Assembly: GCF_003044445.1 (NCBI RefSeq)
Contig: NZ_POWX01000030.1
Span: 1 to 14,953 of the forward strand
Direction of reading: 5' to 3'
Source: Neisseria mucosa
Lineage (GTDB): Bacteria; Pseudomonadota; Gammaproteobacteria; Burkholderiales; Neisseriaceae
Length of the DNA stretch: 14,953 bases
Below, in pieces: positions 13,440 to 14,953 of the stretch. The translations under genes and the position numbers were made by a program. Numbering within the stretch: position 1 is the first letter of the stretch; each line of letters begins with the position of its first letter. Under the pieces are notes generated by a model. The model searched no databases, was not told the origin of the DNA, and worked only from the letters and a program-made list of their open reading frames with translations.

Positions 13440-13460
13440 ATACCCCCAAATAAACCCCCA
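13440..13460. repeat. ATACCCCC / AACCCCCA repeats, second arm-site cluster
   Basis: ATACCCCC (13440-13447) and AACCCCCA (13453-13460) repeat the complement of the GGGGGTAT motif found at 13147-13195. The two clusters bracket the tRNA-like fragment at 13364-13385, as arm sites bracket a core in an attP. The rest of the 380-bp gap 13144-13523 shows no gene. Confidence 0.5.
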
Positions 13461-13523
13461 TTTTGTCAAAGTCAAAATTTTTCAGGGGTAAGCATTACTC
13501 CACTTTAGCTGTTCGCCATCAGA

Positions 13524-13841
13524 TTAGCGGCTGATATTCAGTTCCGCCGTTTTGCCTGTCTTAGCAAGCATGGTTAATAACGCATCTATCGTGAACTTGC
13601 TGATTTTGCCGTTTACCAAATCGGAAACACGGGGGCGGCTGGTGTTAAAGATTTCTGCCGCCTGTTCCTGTTTCAAGTTCTGCTCTTTTATCCATGCGCT
13701 GACGCTTTCGGCAATCTGTAACTTGGTTCTGATAATCATATCGCTATGTGCCTTGAGTTTGGCGGCTTCGTCAGGCTGAAAACCCAAATCGGCAAAAACA
13801 TTACCGCCTACCGGTGTAATATGCGTGGTTTTCGATGTCAT
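13524..13841 (-). CDS. HigA-like antitoxin, XRE-type HTH protein
   Basis: This 105-residue protein has a helix-turn-helix at about residues 53-90 (LKQEQAAEIFNTSRPRVSDL, then a glycine-containing turn and TIDALLTMLAKTG). It is preceded by NVFADLGFQPDEAAKLKAHS, the N-terminal pattern of HTH antitoxins paired with Gp49-type toxins. It should neutralise the toxin and repress their shared promoter. Its ATG overlaps the toxin stop by four bases (ATGA, 13838-13841). AGGAG (complement of 13850-13854) lies inside the toxin's last codons at good spacing, so translation is coupled. Toxin-first order fits HigBA. The host lacks any DUS around this pair, which supports import. Confidence 0.92.
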   Translation of the reverse strand: MTSKTTHITPVGGNVFADLGFQPDEAAKLKAHSDMIIRTKLQIAESVSAWIKEQNLKQEQAAEIFNTSRPRVSDLVNGKISKFTIDALLTMLAKTGKTAELNISR

Positions 13842-14176
13842 TTTTCTATCTCCTGTATCAATGCCCTATATCGGCTCTTGATGATTGCTGTGTCTTTCGG
13901 GGCGGTTTTTTGGCTCTTCTTTTGGAAGCTGTGCAATACATAGACGGCTTTTTCAAACTTAGCCACATAAACCACTCTAAACGCCCCGTCGGGCAAACGT
14001 TTTCTAAGTTCCATAACCCCGCTGCCAAGACTAATCATCGGTTTGAAGTCTGTCGGCTCTAAGCCATTTTGGATCAATCCCAATTCATAGCCGAAATGCC
14101 TTACCGCTTCAATCGGAAAGGCTTTTAGGTCTTCTAGCGATGTATCACGCCATTCAATCGGCTTCTCTCTGTTCAT
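13838..14176 (-). CDS. HigB/Gp49-like (RelE superfamily) toxin
   Basis: This 112-residue protein follows the phage-derived Gp49-like family closely. KPIEWRDTSLEDLKAFP is at the N-terminus, then RHFGYELGLIQNGLEP, then GSGVMELRKR, GAFRVVYVAKFEKAVYVLHS, and FQKKSQKT followed by a C-terminal helix. Members are RelE-fold ribosome-dependent mRNA interferases that act in the cytosol during stress or when the antitoxin decays. Length and all family blocks are complete. It is the first gene of a two-gene operon with the HTH antitoxin. The start at 14176 has no clear Shine-Dalgarno site and lies close to a -10-like box (14184-14189). Repeated GTTACC sites begin about 80 bases upstream. Confidence 0.92.
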   Translation of the reverse strand: MNREKPIEWRDTSLEDLKAFPIEAVRHFGYELGLIQNGLEPTDFKPMISLGSGVMELRKRLPDGAFRVVYVAKFEKAVYVLHSFQKKSQKTAPKDTAIIKSRYRALIQEIEK

Positions 14177-14183
14177 GTATCAA

Positions 14184-14212
14184 ATTTTATACAGATAAGC
14201 AGCAAGAGGCAA
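14184..14212 (-). promoter_or_regulatory. Candidate promoter of the toxin-antitoxin pair
   Basis: On the minus strand TTGCCT (complement of 14207-14212) and TAAAAT (complement of 14184-14189) are spaced by 17 bases. Transcription would start within a base or two of the toxin ATG at 14176, giving a leaderless message. A second possible -10, TATATA within the palindrome GTATATAC at 14228-14235, would give a leader of about 45 bases. Neither is proven. Confidence 0.4.
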
Positions 14213-14255
14213 GAATAAAGAAAAAGCGTATATACACAAAAAAACGCAAAAATCG

Positions 14256-14513
14256 TTTGTTACCTTGTTACCAATGGCTGAAAGCCTTGCCAGTCATAGC
14301 TCTCATGGTAACAAGACACATATCTTAACCTTGTTACCGTTTGTTACCGCCCCTGTTTTTTGGGCGTAACCATATGAATATAAAGGGGTAACAAATGGTA
14401 ACAAATCGGTAACAAGTAAATCTATGTTCATTTGTTACCGTATTTTCTTTATTTTTATATTAATATTCATATAGTTATAAATGTTAAATTTTGCGGTAAC
14501 AAAGGTAACAAAT
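14256..14513. repeat. Cluster of eleven GGTAAC/GTTACC iteron-like sites
   Basis: TTGTTACC occurs at 14257-14264, 14265-14272, 14331-14338, 14341-14348 and 14432-14439. GGTAACAA(A/G) occurs at 14307, 14387, 14397, 14408, 14495 and 14504. Starts 14387, 14397 and 14408 are spaced by 10 and 11 bp, and 14495 and 14504 by 9, so proteins would bind on one helix face. Most share a 9-10-bp unit (GGTAACAAAT). The block flanks an extreme A+T tract and lies between the toxin-antitoxin pair and the partial gene at the right edge. It resembles an iteron origin such as that of satellite phage P4, or a multi-site operator. Confidence 0.85.
14441..14491. other. Extreme A+T-rich tract inside the iteron block
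   Basis: Positions 14441-14490 contain only four G or C bases (8%). The tract lies directly between the site at 14432-14439 and the pair at 14495-14513. Easily melted tracts next to iterons are the usual DNA-unwinding element of replication origins. That function is inferred from position and composition. Confidence 0.55.
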
Positions 14514-14757
14514 GATTTTGCCTCGCGCATAGGGTTTTATCTGTCCGCGCGTCTTGGTCTTCTTTTCCCTTTTTATGGACTCTAAAAATTCGTTGTATGG
14601 CTCGCGCGCGCGTATTGGTCTTGAAATTATTTATCCCTCGCCTGTCTTTGTCGGTCATGGCGGAAACAGGGCGTAATTGTGCTATCAGCGCGCTTTGCCG
14701 TTTGGGTATGGATTGTCTGAAGTAATGGGCGTAAAAAAGCCCGCCTGTATCAGTCAT
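14467..14757 (-). CDS. Doubtful 96-residue reading frame
   Basis: The frame opens with an ATG inside the loop of the terminator at 14733-14766 and closes inside the iteron block, where GGTAACAAA repeats encode LLPLLP. It is rich in Arg and Lys (TRARAIQRIFRVHKKGKED), with no recognised domain, no clear ribosome site and no promoter visible. A start within a terminator hairpin argues against expression as a protein. It may instead be part of a non-coding control region or RNA of the element. I list it because the frame is uninterrupted for 291 bases in a region otherwise without genes. Confidence 0.22.
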   Translation of the reverse strand: MTDTGGLFYAHYFRQSIPKRQSALIAQLRPVSAMTDKDRRGINNFKTNTRARAIQRIFRVHKKGKEDQDARTDKTLCARQNHLLPLLPQNLTFITI

Positions 14758-14766
14758 GGCGGGCTT
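14733..14766 (-). terminator. Strong terminator after the right-edge partial gene
   Basis: AAGCCCGCC (14737-14745) and GGCGGGCTT (14758-14766) form a perfect 9-bp G+C-rich stem with a 12-base loop. On the minus strand it is followed by TTTTTT (complement of 14733-14738). It lies 33 bases after the stop codon at 14800-14802 and should end transcription of that gene. Confidence 0.9.
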
Positions 14767-14799
14767 GGTGGGCGTTTTGAATTAACCCCATGCAAACGG

Positions 14800-14953
14800 T
14801 CAGTCGTCCAGTTCCATATTTGGGGGCAGCACATAAAACCAGCCGCTACCTTTGCGCTGGTGTTGGTAGCCTTTGTTTTTGTGGTTGTATTTCAGCAATC
14901 CTCCGTCTAACAACACGCGGCAGACTTTTTGTTCATCGAAACTTTGGGCGATT
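14800..14953 (-). CDS. C-terminus of a larger protein, possibly element primase/helicase
   Basis: Only the last 50 residues lie in the window, reading from 14952 to the stop at 14800-14802; the start lies beyond the right edge. The segment IAQSFDEQKVCRVLLDGG, LLKYNHKNKGYQHQRKG, then SGWFYVLPPNMELDD looks like a small winged-helix ending: a helix, a Gly turn, a basic wing and an aromatic strand (WFYVL). Such endings are found on DUF927- or P4-alpha-type primase/helicases of mobile elements, but 50 residues cannot prove this. The well-placed terminator downstream and clean stop support a real gene. If correct, its product would be the natural ligand of the GGTAAC sites about 300-540 bases downstream. 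Confidence 0.7.
   Translation of the reverse strand, partial: IAQSFDEQKVCRVLLDGGLLKYNHKNKGYQHQRKGSGWFYVLPPNMELDD

Noticed and set aside
14140..14328. Small open frame on the plus strand over the toxin start and first iteron-like sites
   Set aside because: It overlaps the toxin start on the other strand, is rich in Lys and Arg from A-rich DNA, and has no ribosome site.
14256..14513. CRISPR array
   Set aside because: The repeats are only 8-10 bp, occur in both orientations and are irregularly spaced. No cas genes are visible.

Overview
The window is chromosomal DNA from a commensal Neisseria. The best evidence is the DNA uptake sequence: at least 23 copies of GTCGTCTGAA (usually AGGTCGTCTGAA) lie between positions 33 and 12103. 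This dialect is known from the N. mucosa / N. sicca / N. macacae group rather than from meningococci or gonococci, which use GCCGTCTGAA. Three Correia-type repeats (CREE/NEMIS), two worn dRS3-like repeats and a divergent pilV-macAB arrangement agree with this. The species cannot be fixed from the sequence alone.

Left half (1-5556), all genes on the minus strand. Reading in transcription order from the right: minor pilin pilV, glyoxalase II gloB, a 379-residue protein of unknown function, an NAD(P)-binding epimerase-like protein, a UbiJ/SCP2-like protein and NAD kinase nadK. The last four are closely spaced and may be cotranscribed. Intergenic gaps carry CREE copies (82-183 and 3987-4142) and paired uptake sequences that form hairpins.

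Middle (5557-12573), all genes on the plus strand. macA and macB encode the periplasmic adaptor and ABC permease of a tripartite efflux pump, with a DUS hairpin between them. Then come a glutathione S-transferase-like protein, a DUF1877/YfbM protein, a Cdd1-family helix-hairpin-helix protein and a NodT/TolC-type outer-membrane lipoprotein. The last is a plausible outer-membrane partner for MacAB. A third, strongly deleted CREE (68 bp) lies before the DUF1877 gene.

Right end (12574-14953) is a different kind of DNA. It has no uptake sequences, is richer in A+T, and carries mobile-element parts: a frameshifted and truncated tyrosine-integrase fragment, repeated GGGGGTAT and GGTGC motifs like integrase arm sites, a tRNA 3'-end-like fragment next to a strong bidirectional terminator, a HigBA-like toxin-antitoxin pair, and a 258-bp block with eleven GGTAAC/GTTACC sites around a 51-bp tract of about 8% G+C. 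At the right edge is the C-terminus of a larger protein with its own terminator. My best reading is the edge of an integrated P4-like satellite or similar element with a candidate iteron origin beside its replication gene. The origin and the replication role are inferences; the repeats, terminators and gene fragments are visible directly.
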